From: Flavobacterium chilense
Lineage (GTDB): Bacteria > Bacteroidota > Bacteroidia > Flavobacteriales > Flavobacteriaceae
Assembly (NCBI RefSeq): GCF_001602525.1
Contig: NZ_LSYT01000002.1
Location: forward strand, 62,001-126,000
Reading direction: 5' to 3'
Length of the DNA stretch: 64,000 nt
Part shown: positions 27,256 through 38,894 of the stretch, in pieces
Layout: every line of letters starts with the position of its first letter
Numbering within the stretch: position 1 is the stretch's first letter
Notes under the pieces: generated by a model
What the model saw: the letters and a program-made list of their open reading frames with translations, nothing else
What the model was told of the DNA's origin: nothing
The model's database searches: none
Made by a program: the position numbers and the translations under genes

Positions 27256-28635
27256 ATGAAATCAAATATAAAAATCGTTTATGCTTTGATACTGGCACTG
27301 GCTTTTATCTCGTGTAGTTCATCTGATAGCGATTCAACTCCGCCTTCTCCTTATACACAATACGGAACAGCATTCGAAAAAATGCCTAAAAAGGAAGACG
27401 CTATCATTTATCAGGTAAACATTCGGGCTTTTAGCCAGGCAGGAACCTTAAAAGGTGTTCAGGACAGATTAACCCAAATTCAGGAACTGGGCACTAATGT
27501 AATTTACTTAATGCCTGTTTATCCTGTTGGAAAAGTAAAAGCTTCGGGAGAATTAGGTTCGCCTTATGCTGTTCAGGATTACAAAGCTGTAAATCCTGAT
27601 TTCGGGACTTTACAGGATCTTCAGGTTTTGGTTGAAGAAGCGCACAAAAAAAATATGGCTGTAGTTCTGGACTGGGTTGCCAATCACACCGCCTGGGATA
27701 ATGCCTGGATTACACAGCATCCAAACTGGTATCAAAAAGATGAGAAAGGAAATATCATAATTCCGCCGGGAACCAATTACAATGATGTAGCGCAACTGGA
27801 TTTTAATAATTCCGAAATGAAAGCAGCTATGATCGATGCCATGTCCTATTGGGTTTACAATGCCAACATTGATGGTTTTAGATGTGATTATGCTGATTTT
27901 GTACCACAAACTTTCTGGTCAGAAGCCATTACAAAATTAAGAAGCATCAAAAAAAATCAAACTATTTTAATGTTAGCAGAAGGATCAAAAGTCAATCATT
28001 TCGCTTCCGGTTTCGATTATACTTTTGGATTCAATTTCTTCAGTACTTTAGAAAAAGTATTTAAAGAAAGTAAGCCTGCAACCACAATTCAGGATTCTAA
28101 TACAACAGAATATGCTAACAATTATAATGAAGAAAACAGAATTGTAAGATATACTACTAACCATGATGTAAACCTGACAGACGGAACGCCACTGGAGCTT
28201 TTTGGAGGTAAAAAAGGATCCATAGCCACTTTTGTTGTAGCTGCTTATCTAAAATCAGTTCCGATGATTTACAACGGACAAGAAATTGGGTATGACAAAA
28301 GACTCAATTATTTTGCAAAAACTCCTATCGACTGGTCAACTGCTGATGCTTCAATGTTAGCAGAATATAAAAAGATCATTGCTTTTAGAAACACCAGTAC
28401 TGCTATAAAAAAAGGAATTTATACAGGCTATAGTAGTGATGCTGTAAGCGCTTTTACGATGATAAAAGATGCCGAAAAAGTTTTGGTGCTTTCTAATTTA
28501 ACTAACAGTTCTGTAAAATATTTGGTTGCTCCTGCACTAAAAGCAACATGGAAAGATGCCTTTACAGGAACTGCTGTAACCCTTGGGAGTGAAATCACAT
28601 TGCTTCCTTTTCAATATGTTGTATTGAAAAACTAA
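27256..28635 (+). CDS. GH13 alpha-amylase family lipoprotein
   Basis: A 459-residue enzyme with a lipoprotein signal (Cys20 in LAFISCSSSDSDS); the serine/aspartate run after the cysteine suggests surface display, as for SusG. All four GH13 regions are present: VVLDWVANHTAWD (I), GFRCDYADF (II, nucleophile Asp), LMLAEG (III, acid/base Glu) and TTNHDVN (IV, Asp). It should cut starch or maltodextrin alpha-1,4 bonds near the SusCD complex. I start at the ATG at 27256; an ATA-rich upstream extension would bury the lipobox. GH97 follows after 49 bases. Confidence 0.92.
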   Translation: MKSNIKIVYALILALAFISCSSSDSDSTPPSPYTQYGTAFEKMPKKEDAIIYQVNIRAFSQAGTLKGVQDRLTQIQELGTNVIYLMPVYPVGKVKASGELGSPYAVQDYKAVNPDFGTLQDLQVLVEEAHKKNMAVVLDWVANHTAWDNAWITQHPNWYQKDEKGNIIIPPGTNYNDVAQLDFNNSEMKAAMIDAMSYWVYNANIDGFRCDYADFVPQTFWSEAITKLRSIKKNQTILMLAEGSKVNHFASGFDYTFGFNFFSTLEKVFKESKPATTIQDSNTTEYANNYNEENRIVRYTTNHDVNLTDGTPLELFGGKKGSIATFVVAAYLKSVPMIYNGQEIGYDKRLNYFAKTPIDWSTADASMLAEYKKIIAFRNTSTAIKKGIYTGYSSDAVSAFTMIKDAEKVLVLSNLTNSSVKYLVAPALKATWKDAFTGTAVTLGSEITLLPFQYVVLKN

Positions 28636-28663
28636 TACCAGGCCAACTTTAAAACAAAATTAG

Positions 28664-30862
<2,199 letters not shown>

Positions 30863-30878
30863 ATTAACTAAGTCTTTT

Positions 30879-30957
30879 GCCACGAATTCACGAATTATTT
30901 ACAATTTTTAGATTAAGAAACACAACCCTTAACTCTGAAAATTCGTGAATTCGTGGC
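30879..30957. repeat. Long perfect inverted repeat, CACGAATT family
   Basis: The 18-bp arms GCCACGAATTCACGAATT (30879-30896) and its exact complement (30940-30957) flank a 43-base AT-rich loop. No T tract. A diverged copy of the same element lies at 34543-34600, so the two copies bracket the large amylase gene. The remaining gap to 31105 shows no clear promoter. Confidence 0.75.
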
Positions 30958-31105
30958 GGAAACTTATGCTCATTTCTGAGCAAAAATTAAAAATTTTACT
31001 ACTTGAAAACTATTAACCACAAAATGTTTGTCGAATTTAAAAAACAATGCGAGTGAGAATGAATTTTAGTTAGAGATGCTGACAAGCATGCAAAAAACAA
31101 AAATT

Positions 31106-34100
31106 ATGAAAATTAACATTACCACTAGATTATTTCAGTTTACGAAAACACTAGTCTGTTTTCTGTTATTATTTGCAAGTTCAGTTTACGCACAAGATCC
31201 GCCTCAGTATGGCACACCTTTCGCCAATGTACCGGATACGCGGGATGTAAACATGTATCAGGTACATATTCGTCCGTTTAGTGCCAACGGAAATTTAGCC
31301 GGAGTAACCGCCCGATTAGATAACATAAAAGCACTTGGTACCAATGTTATTTATTTAATGCCCATTTACCCACATGGTACAGATTCCCGAAGTTCGGCTT
31401 CACCTTATTGCATTAAAGATTTTAAAGCAGTTGGATCAGAATATGGTTCTCTTGCCGATTTAAGAACTTTGGTCGATGGTGCTCATAGCCGCGGAATGGC
31501 AGTTATTTTGGATATCGCCATCAACGGAACTTCCTGGGATAATGTCTGGATTAATTCACATCCGGAGTATTATATGAGAAGCGGGACTACCATTCAACAA
31601 CTCGGAAATTTTTCAGATATTGCTGCTCTTGATCTTAATAGTTCAGCCACACGAGCTGCTATCAAAGATGCAATGCGTTACTGGATTTTAGCCGCAAACA
31701 TTGACGGATACCGTTGTGATTATGCTAATAATCCTCCTTTAGATTTTTGGTCTGAAGTTAATACAAACCTCCGAGGAATATCTTCTCATAAATTATTAAT
31801 GTTAGCTGAAGGAGACCGACAAGAAAACTTTCAGGTTGGTTTCGACATGAATTATGGTGACAGATGGTTTCATAGCGGTTTGTATGATATTGCTAATGGA
31901 GGACCGGTTTCTCAAAGAATCCAGGATCAGACTACTTACGAATATGCTAAAGCAACCGGAAATCAGCAAGTAGTTAGATACACTGGTAACCACGATACTT
32001 ACACAAATGATGATGGCGTAAGAAGACCATTTGTAGTATTCAAAAATCATAACGGAATCGTTGCTAATTTCTTAGTCTCTGCCTATATGAGAGGTGTTCC
32101 TTTTTTAATGAGCGGACAAGAAATTGACTACGAACCAAAAACAGACTGGCCCTGGACGAACTTTAAATTCAACTGGTCTCAAAATCCAACTGCTGCTGCG
32201 GATTTTGCCAAAATATTAAATTTCAGAACTTCAAGTGCAGCGATCAGACGTGGAGATTTGACGACGTATGCCAATGATGATATTAGTATTTTCACTAAAA
32301 CATTGGGCACAGAAAAAGTTATTGTAATGTCGAATTTGAGAAATGCTTCAAAATCGTATGTTATTCCCGCAGCATTAGCAGGAACTTATGTAAATCCATA
32401 CAATAATAATGCTTCGGTAACTTTAACAACAGGTGCGACAAGAACATTCGCTGCTTATGAATATTTGGTTTTAACCAATACCAATGCTCCCGTTGTAGCA
32501 GTTACAGGAGTTTCGGTTAGTCCAACAACAGCAACAGTTGGTTTAGGATCTACACAGCAACTTAATGCTACAATTGCTCCTTTAAATGCCACAAACCAAA
32601 ATGTAACCTGGACATCGGGCAATACAGCTGTAGCAACCGTAAATGCATCAGGATTAGTTACTGCCGTTGCTGCAGGAACAACAACAATTACGGTTACTAC
32701 TGCAGATGGAAACAAAACAGCAACTTCTGCCATAACGGTTGCAGCAATTCCGGTTGCTTCAGTAGCGGTTTCGCCAACAACAGCAAGTTTGTATGCAGGA
32801 AATACACAACAGCTTACAGCAACAATTTCGCCTGCAAATGCGACTAATAAAAATGTAACCTGGAGTTCAGGCAATACGACTATTGCAACAGTAAATTCAA
32901 GCGGACTTGTAACAGCGGTTGCTGCAGGAACAGCTACAATTACAGCCACTACACAAGACGGAAACAAAACGGGTTCGGCTACAATCACAGTAAATCCGAA
33001 TACCAATTTCACGGTATATTTCTATAAACCATCAAACTGGGGAACCGGAATTAAAATCTATTATTGGAATGCTTTACCAACTGGAGTTTTGGCAACAGTA
33101 AACTGGCCGGGAGTAAATATGACCGATGCCGGAAATGGATGGTACAGTTATACGTTTACCAATGTAACATCAACTAATTTAATTTTTAATGACGGTACCA
33201 ACCAAACTGCCGATTTAACCCGAAACAAAACAGGCTGGTATATGAATACGACCTGGTACGATTCGAATCCAGGAACAGTTGTAGCTGTTACCGGAGTTAC
33301 TTTATCTCCAACAACAGCCACTTTATTAGTTGGTGCAACACAACAATTAACACCAACTGTTAATCCTTCAAATGCAACTAATAAAACGGTAACTTATAGT
33401 TCAAGCAATACGGCTGTAGCAACTGTAAATAGTTCCGGATTAATAACTGCTGTAGCTGCAGGTTCTGCAACGATTACTGTTACGACTCAGGATGGAGCAA
33501 AAACTGCGACTTGCGCAGTGACTGTAAATGCCACAAATGTGGCTGTAACCAGTGTTAGTTTAAGTCCAGCTTCGGCATCATTGTCTGTTGGCGGAACACA
33601 ACAATTAACTCCAACTGTGAACCCGGCAAATGCAACAAACAAAGCTGTAAACTATAGTTCAGGCAATACGGCTGTAGCAACTGTAAATTCATCCGGATTG
33701 GTCACTGCTGTAGCAAACGGATCAGCTACGATTACAGTAACTACTGTTGATGGAAGTAAAACAGCCACTTGTACTGTAACGGTTTCAACTGCAACAGGAA
33801 CATATTATACCATAAAAAACAGATGGACAGGCGCTTATTTATCTGATGCCGGAGCAAATGTTGGTTATGGGGCAACCGTTGCGAACAACAATTACAAATG
33901 GCAAAAAATAGCTATCGATGCTACTTATTTTGTACTTAAAAATGTGGCTACGGGTGAACTTATCAATATCGAAAGCCAAACCGGAACAGTACAATGTAAT
34001 ATAACCGATACTACTTTCTGGAGCGCACAATGGTCCAGCGATTATATTGACGGAACCTGGGTAAGACTTAGAAACAGATGGCAAACCGGAAATATTATTC

Positions 34101-34480
34101 ATGTAGAAAACCAAACCGGATTTGCACAATATGGCAATTCTCAAGACGGCTGGTACAGTGCACAATGGCAATTAGAAACGACAACAATTTCTGGTTTAAC
34201 TGCTAAATCTGCTCTTAAAACTGAAGAAGCTATAGCAACGGAAAAAGTAGTAGCTATTTATCCAAATCCTTCTACAGACAGTCAGTTTAATGTATCCTTA
34301 CCAGAATTAGAATCCGGAGATACCGCAACAATTACGATTTCTGATATAAACGGAAGAACGGTTTTAACTCAGAAACTTTCAACTTCAGGACCAATTAATC
34401 ATCATTTATCATCAGGAGTTTATATTGTAACTATAAATTCTACAGCTTTAAATGTGACTAAAAAACTGATTGTAAAATAA
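31106..34480 (+). CDS. Secreted multimodular GH13 amylase with starch-binding, Ig-like, trefoil-like and T9SS domains
   Basis: A 1124-residue enzyme, likely the extracellular starch degrader of the locus. Signal peptide (to about 31, SVYAQ); GH13 barrel (about 40-440) with GYRCDYANN (nucleophile), LMLAEGD (acid/base) and YTGNHDT. Region I reads DIAINGTSWD, so the usual His of the NH pair is Gly. Then two BIG2-like Ig modules, a starch-binding module (NFTVYFYKPSNWGTGIKIYYWN, like CBM26-type), two more BIG2-like modules, a beta-trefoil/ricin-like module (about 898-1025, repeated W.L.NRW) and a T9SS type A domain (VAIYPNPSTDSQ). I start at the ATG at 31106; ATGs at 31076 and 31088 are possible. 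Confidence 0.9.
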   Translation: MKINITTRLFQFTKTLVCFLLLFASSVYAQDPPQYGTPFANVPDTRDVNMYQVHIRPFSANGNLAGVTARLDNIKALGTNVIYLMPIYPHGTDSRSSASPYCIKDFKAVGSEYGSLADLRTLVDGAHSRGMAVILDIAINGTSWDNVWINSHPEYYMRSGTTIQQLGNFSDIAALDLNSSATRAAIKDAMRYWILAANIDGYRCDYANNPPLDFWSEVNTNLRGISSHKLLMLAEGDRQENFQVGFDMNYGDRWFHSGLYDIANGGPVSQRIQDQTTYEYAKATGNQQVVRYTGNHDTYTNDDGVRRPFVVFKNHNGIVANFLVSAYMRGVPFLMSGQEIDYEPKTDWPWTNFKFNWSQNPTAAADFAKILNFRTSSAAIRRGDLTTYANDDISIFTKTLGTEKVIVMSNLRNASKSYVIPAALAGTYVNPYNNNASVTLTTGATRTFAAYEYLVLTNTNAPVVAVTGVSVSPTTATVGLGSTQQLNATIAPLNATNQNVTWTSGNTAVATVNASGLVTAVAAGTTTITVTTADGNKTATSAITVAAIPVASVAVSPTTASLYAGNTQQLTATISPANATNKNVTWSSGNTTIATVNSSGLVTAVAAGTATITATTQDGNKTGSATITVNPNTNFTVYFYKPSNWGTGIKIYYWNALPTGVLATVNWPGVNMTDAGNGWYSYTFTNVTSTNLIFNDGTNQTADLTRNKTGWYMNTTWYDSNPGTVVAVTGVTLSPTTATLLVGATQQLTPTVNPSNATNKTVTYSSSNTAVATVNSSGLITAVAAGSATITVTTQDGAKTATCAVTVNATNVAVTSVSLSPASASLSVGGTQQLTPTVNPANATNKAVNYSSGNTAVATVNSSGLVTAVANGSATITVTTVDGSKTATCTVTVSTATGTYYTIKNRWTGAYLSDAGANVGYGATVANNNYKWQKIAIDATYFVLKNVATGELINIESQTGTVQCNITDTTFWSAQWSSDYIDGTWVRLRNRWQTGNIIHVENQTGFAQYGNSQDGWYSAQWQLETTTISGLTAKSALKTEEAIATEKVVAIYPNPSTDSQFNVSLPELESGDTATITISDINGRTVLTQKLSTSGPINHHLSSGVYIVTINSTALNVTKKLIVK
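32499..33786 (+). repeat. Four BIG2-like Ig modules split around a starch-binding module
   Basis: Units of about 80 codons start near 32499, 32749, 33289 and 33541, each with V.LSPT.A.L..G.TQQL..T..P.NATN and VTVTT.DG.KTA. The starch-binding module (about 33000-33275) sits between units 2 and 3. Units 1-2 and 3-4 look like two paired duplications. Confidence 0.8.
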
Positions 34481-34501
34481 TTCTGTTTTAGATTAAAAAT
34501 G

Positions 34502-34538
34502 AAATGGCGTATGAGATTTTCATACGCCATTTTTTATT
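34502..34538 (+). terminator. Rho-independent terminator of the starch locus
   Basis: AAATGGCGTATGA (34502-34514) pairs perfectly with TCATACGCCATTT (34520-34532), followed by a long T run. Confidence 0.92.
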
Positions 34539-34542
34539 TTTT

Positions 34543-34600
34543 CCTACAAACTCACGAATTATTTCAAAATCTTAACTCAAATTAATTCATGAATTCGTGG
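34543..34600. repeat. Diverged copy of the CACGAATT inverted repeat
   Basis: The left arm (34543-34561) and right arm (34583-34600, ending GAATTCGTGG) pair with about three mismatches and one bulge. The right arm matches that of 30879-30957 closely. It lies between two convergent genes. Confidence 0.6.
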
Positions 34601-34620
34601 CTATTTTTTTAAGCTCAATC

Positions 34621-37600
34621 CTACTCCTCAAACAATTCCATTAATTCAAGGGCTCGCTTTATGGACTTAACATTTTCAAAAGTCAATAACAAACGTAATC
34701 CGTTTACGGTTTGTTTTTCTTTCATTTTGCAAAGATTACTGTGCTTCTGAACAAAATTTAAAACATTTCTAAACTTCACCGATTGGTAATAATCTGATTG
34801 TTGATCTGAAACGAAATAACCAATCATTTTGCCTTGTTTCAGTACTAATTTCTCGATTCCTACTTTCGTCGCAATCCATTTTATTCTGATGCTGTTTAGC
34901 AATGCTGTTGCCTGTTTGGGTAAAGGTCCGAAACGGTCAATTAGTTTTCTTTCGAATTCCTGTAAACCTGCTTCGTCTTTTATAGCACCCAATTCGTTGT
35001 ATAAAACCAAACGTTCTGAAACATTATTGATGTATTCATCCGGGAATAATAACTCAAAATCAGCATCGATCTGAATGTCTTTTACATATTCTTTTGTATC
35101 AATATTGTTTTCTTCCGGATATAAATCTTTGAATTCGTTTTCTTTTAATTCTTCGATAGCTTCGTTCATAATTTTTTGGTACGTATCAAAACCAATTTCA
35201 TTAATGAAACCGCTTTGTTCGCCTCCTAATAAATCTCCTGCACCACGAATTTCAAGGTCTTTCATGGCAATATTAAATCCGCTTCCTAATTCGCTAAATT
35301 GTTCCAAAGCCTGAATACGTTTTCTCGCATCTTCGGTCATCGATGAATATGGCGGACAGATGAAATAACAGAATGCTTTTTTGTTGCTTCGCCCTACTCG
35401 ACCACGCATTTGATGTAAATCAGATAATCCAAAATTATTGGCATTATTGATAAAAATTGTGTTGGCGTTTGGAACGTCAAGACCACTTTCGATAATGGTG
35501 GTTGCTACCAAAACATCAAAATCTCCGTTCATGAAACCTAACATCAATTCCTCTAGTTTGGCACCATCCATTTGTCCGTGTCCAATCCCGACTCTTGCAT
35601 TTGGAACCAAACGCTGAATCATTCCTGCCACTTCTTTTATATTTTCGATTCTATTATTGATGAAGAAAACCTGTCCGTTTCGCTGAATTTCATACGAAAT
35701 CGCATCACGAATTATCTCTTCATTAAAGCCAACCACATTGGTTTCAATAGGATAACGATTTGGCGGAGGCGTTGTAATTACAGATAAATCTCGTGCTGCC
35801 ATTAACGAAAACTGAAGCGTTCTCGGAATTGGAGTCGCTGTCAAAGTCAGCGTATCAACATTGGCAGCAATGGTTTTTAATTTATCTTTTACGTTTACTC
35901 CAAACTTTTGTTCTTCATCGACAATCAATAACCCTAAGTCTTTAAAAACTACATTTTTGTTAACTAATTGATGCGTTCCAATAACGATATCCAATTTCCC
36001 TTCAGCTAAATCTTTTAAGGTTTGTGTTTTTTGTTTTGCCGTTCTAAATCGGTTCAAGTAACCAATTGTAACCGGCATATCTTTCAATCGTTCTGAGAAA
36101 GTTCTGTAATGCTGATAAGCCAAAATAGTAGTCGGAACTAAAACGGCCACTTGTTTACTATTGTCAACCGCTTTAAAAGCAGCGCGAATCGCAACCTCTG
36201 TTTTTCCAAAACCAACGTCACCACAAACCAAACGATCCATTGGACGATCGCTTTCCATATCGGCTTTTACTTCTTGTGTTGATTTCGTTTGATCCGGTGT
36301 ATCTTCATAAATAAACGAACTTTCTAATTCGTTTTGTAAATAACTGTCAGGCGCAAACTGGAAACCTTTTTCTAAACGACGTTTTGCATACAACTGAATC
36401 AAATTGAACGCAATATGTTTAACACGCGCTTTGGTTTTTTGTTTTAAAACTTTCCAGGCGTTCGATCCTAATTTGTAGATTTTAGGAGGTGTTCCGTCTT
36501 TTCCGTTGTATTTCGAAATTTTATGAAGCGAGTGAATGCTTACATAAACAATATCATTATCAGCATAAACCAGTTTTATGGCTTCCTGCGTTTTGCCTTC
36601 GACCTGAATTTTCTGCAATCCGCCAAACTTCCCAATTCCGTGATCGATATGTGTTACATAATCGCCAACAGAAAGTGCCGTTAATTCCTTAAGCGTAATA
36701 TTCTGCTTTTTAGAATAGCCGTTTTTGATGTTGAATTTATGATAACGCTCAAAAATCTGGTGATCTGTATACGCCGTTATTTGATTTTCTTCATCAATAA
36801 AACCCTGATATAAAGGCAACACAACAGTATGATATTGCTTGCGAATATTTTCTGAATTGGCTTCATCCAACGATTCAAAAATATCGTGAAAACGTTTTGC
36901 CTGCGTTTCATTCGAACAGAACAAATAATTCTTGTATCCGTTAAAATGATTGTCACTCAGATTATTCAGCAATAAATCAAATTGTTTGTTGAAAGATGGT
37001 TGCGGCTGAATGTGAAATTCGAATTTTTTAGTGGTTTTGAATATGGGTTTTGAAGCCAATTCAACAATCGAGAAATCTAAAGCACGTTTGATAAACGAAC
37101 TTTGATTCAAGAATAATTGCTCCGGTTCGGCGTGTTTTATTTCTTTTGACAATTTTTCAAAAGCTTCTTCTGCCCTTGCAAATTGTTTGTCTAACTGACT
37201 AAAAAGTCCGTCGGTATTTTGAATAAACAGTACTGTTTTCTCGGCAATATAATCTAAGAAACTTTCGCGGTTTTCCTGAAAAATCTTGTTTTCGACATTC
37301 GGGATAATCGTGATCTTTTTGTGTGTTTCGACAGATAACTGTGTTTCTACATCAAAACTACGAATACTGTCCACTTCATTTCCAAAGAATTCAATTCTGT
37401 ACGGATGATCATTGGAGAAAGAAAAGACATCGACAATTCCTCCACGAACCGAAAATTCACCGGGTTCTGTAATAAAATCGACTCTTTTAAATTCGTATTC
37501 AAATAAAACTTCGTTGATAAAATCGATCGAAATTTTATCGTTTAAAGAAACTTTTAAGGTGTTTTTATCTAATTGCTGGCGCGTAACTACTTTCTCAAAA

Positions 37601-37986
37601 AGTGCTTCCGGATAGGTAACAATTATAGCTGGCTTTTTCCTGGAATTAATTCGGTTTAAAACCTCAGCACGAAGCAAAACATTGGCATTGTCTGTTTCAT
37701 CAACCTGATAAGGACGACGAAATGAGGCGGGATAAAACAATACATCCTGTTCGCCAATCATTTGTTCTAAATCATTCAGATAATAAGCAGCTTCTTCTTT
37801 ATTGTCTAAAACAATTAAAAAAGGCAGTTCGGTTTTCCTGAAAACAGAACGTATTACAAAAGAAACAGCAGATCCCAACAATCCGCTGATATTCATTTTT
37901 ACCTGATTTCCTTCCAGTAAACTTTTGGCAATCTGCTCGGCTTTTGGCAGATTATCGTATGTAGTATATAAGGCGTTCTTACTCAA
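34621..37986 (-). CDS. mfd: Transcription-repair coupling factor Mfd
   Basis: About 1121 residues. It has the UvrB-like N-terminal modules (FYPASFRRPYQVDETDNANVLLRAEVLNRI), the RNA-polymerase-interacting domain (SVGDYVTHIDHGIGKFGGLQKI), a RecG-like translocase with GDVGFGKTEVAIRAAF (Walker A), IVDEEQKFGV (DEEQ box), TLTATPIPRTLQFSLMAARDLSVI, VATTIIESGLDVPNANTI and GRVGRS, and the TRCF C-terminal domain. It removes stalled RNA polymerase and recruits UvrA. The start is probably TTG at 37986, giving (M)SKNALYTTYDNLPK and overlapping the upstream lipoprotein gene by 8 bases; a longer frame to 38052 lies wholly inside that gene. Confidence 0.95.
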   Translation of the reverse strand: MSKNALYTTYDNLPKAEQIAKSLLEGNQVKMNISGLLGSAVSFVIRSVFRKTELPFLIVLDNKEEAAYYLNDLEQMIGEQDVLFYPASFRRPYQVDETDNANVLLRAEVLNRINSRKKPAIIVTYPEALFEKVVTRQQLDKNTLKVSLNDKISIDFINEVLFEYEFKRVDFITEPGEFSVRGGIVDVFSFSNDHPYRIEFFGNEVDSIRSFDVETQLSVETHKKITIIPNVENKIFQENRESFLDYIAEKTVLFIQNTDGLFSQLDKQFARAEEAFEKLSKEIKHAEPEQLFLNQSSFIKRALDFSIVELASKPIFKTTKKFEFHIQPQPSFNKQFDLLLNNLSDNHFNGYKNYLFCSNETQAKRFHDIFESLDEANSENIRKQYHTVVLPLYQGFIDEENQITAYTDHQIFERYHKFNIKNGYSKKQNITLKELTALSVGDYVTHIDHGIGKFGGLQKIQVEGKTQEAIKLVYADNDIVYVSIHSLHKISKYNGKDGTPPKIYKLGSNAWKVLKQKTKARVKHIAFNLIQLYAKRRLEKGFQFAPDSYLQNELESSFIYEDTPDQTKSTQEVKADMESDRPMDRLVCGDVGFGKTEVAIRAAFKAVDNSKQVAVLVPTTILAYQHYRTFSERLKDMPVTIGYLNRFRTAKQKTQTLKDLAEGKLDIVIGTHQLVNKNVVFKDLGLLIVDEEQKFGVNVKDKLKTIAANVDTLTLTATPIPRTLQFSLMAARDLSVITTPPPNRYPIETNVVGFNEEIIRDAISYEIQRNGQVFFINNRIENIKEVAGMIQRLVPNARVGIGHGQMDGAKLEELMLGFMNGDFDVLVATTIIESGLDVPNANTIFINNANNFGLSDLHQMRGRVGRSNKKAFCYFICPPYSSMTEDARKRIQALEQFSELGSGFNIAMKDLEIRGAGDLLGGEQSGFINEIGFDTYQKIMNEAIEELKENEFKDLYPEENNIDTKEYVKDIQIDADFELLFPDEYINNVSERLVLYNELGAIKDEAGLQEFERKLIDRFGPLPKQATALLNSIRIKWIATKVGIEKLVLKQGKMIGYFVSDQQSDYYQSVKFRNVLNFVQKHSNLCKMKEKQTVNGLRLLLTFENVKSIKRALELMELFEE

Positions 37987-38605
37987 CTTTTGGTGCGTTT
38001 TGATCTGTTTTTTGTATTGGAACCTGAGGCGAACCCGAATTTGGAATTGCACGTGTGGTATCTAACATTCTTAGGAAATCCTCTTCTCCTTCTTCTTTCG
38101 GAATTTTACTTTTTACAATAATATTATCCATTTGTCTTTCCAGAGACACTAATTCTTTATTGATTTCTCCAATTAAAAATGTTACTTTTTCAGATGGAAT
38201 CTGGTTTAAATGAATAAACAAATCCATCATTTTTACTTTGGTAATCAAAATAGAAATTCGGCTTCTAACTTGAGGAATATTAAACTCTGCAGGGATATTA
38301 TTATTTAGGGCAAGAGCTTTTTTAGAGATTGCTGTCGACTTTTTCTGAAAAGCTCCAATCGTCTTTCTTGGCTTATCTCCCAGTTCTTTTAGAAATTCGC
38401 GCCATTCGTTCCAGGAATTGACTTTTTGTTCTGAAATTTCATTAATTGGCTCGTCAATAAATACCCAGGCTTTATTGATATTATTAAAAATAATTTCCTT
38501 TTTTTTCGCTTCTTTTTCATTTTCAGCACGACGCTTTTCATCTTGATTTTGACATGAATTCAACACAAAAACAAAAAGTAGAAAAAGAGATATTTTATAT
38601 TTCAT
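37979..38605 (-). CDS. Hypothetical lipoprotein upstream of mfd
   Basis: A 208-residue lipoprotein (MKYKISLFLLFVFVLNSC, Cys18) rich in Lys and Glu. It looks mostly helical (FNNINKAWVFIDEPINEISEQKVNSWNEWREFLKELGDKPRKTIGAF, VTFLIGEINKELVSLERQMDNI) with a proline/glutamine-rich tail. I do not recognise a functional domain. Its stop codon TAA overlaps the mfd start, so the two are probably translated in a coupled way. I prefer the ATG at 38605 to one at 38617 because it gives the tidier signal peptide. Confidence 0.65.
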   Translation of the reverse strand: MKYKISLFLLFVFVLNSCQNQDEKRRAENEKEAKKKEIIFNNINKAWVFIDEPINEISEQKVNSWNEWREFLKELGDKPRKTIGAFQKKSTAISKKALALNNNIPAEFNIPQVRSRISILITKVKMMDLFIHLNQIPSEKVTFLIGEINKELVSLERQMDNIIVKSKIPKEEGEEDFLRMLDTTRAIPNSGSPQVPIQKTDQNAPKVE

Positions 38606-38859
38606 TTGGTAAAACATTAAGCTACAAAGTTACAAAGTAAATTTACAATTACGAATTCTGTTTTTTGCTAAAGATTCTATAAATCAAGGTTATTTTTTTG
38701 CGAATCATTTTTAAGATCTTTGACTTAAAAAAATTCGTGAAGATCGCAAGCCTAAGAGAACAATTAATTTTCAATTCGAGAATAATCCAAAAAAGCATCT
38801 TTATCATTGTTAAATTTACAATTTAGCATTTGAAAAAGTAAAAACATTTGCGAAAACGT

Positions 38860-38867
38860 TATATTTG
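38860..38867 (+). promoter_or_regulatory. -7 promoter element before threonine dehydrogenase
   Basis: TATATTTG fits TAnnTTTG, 27 bases before the ATG. TTTG boxes at 38829 and 38847 lie too far or too near for a standard -33 element. Confidence 0.5.
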
Positions 38868-38894
38868 CATCTCTCTAAAAAACTATTCAAAAAA

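Noticed and set aside
32455..33012. Open frame of 185 codons on the minus strand
   Set aside because: It is antisense to the Ig-like modules of the amylase; its repetitive valine-rich translation is a by-product of the repeated sequence.
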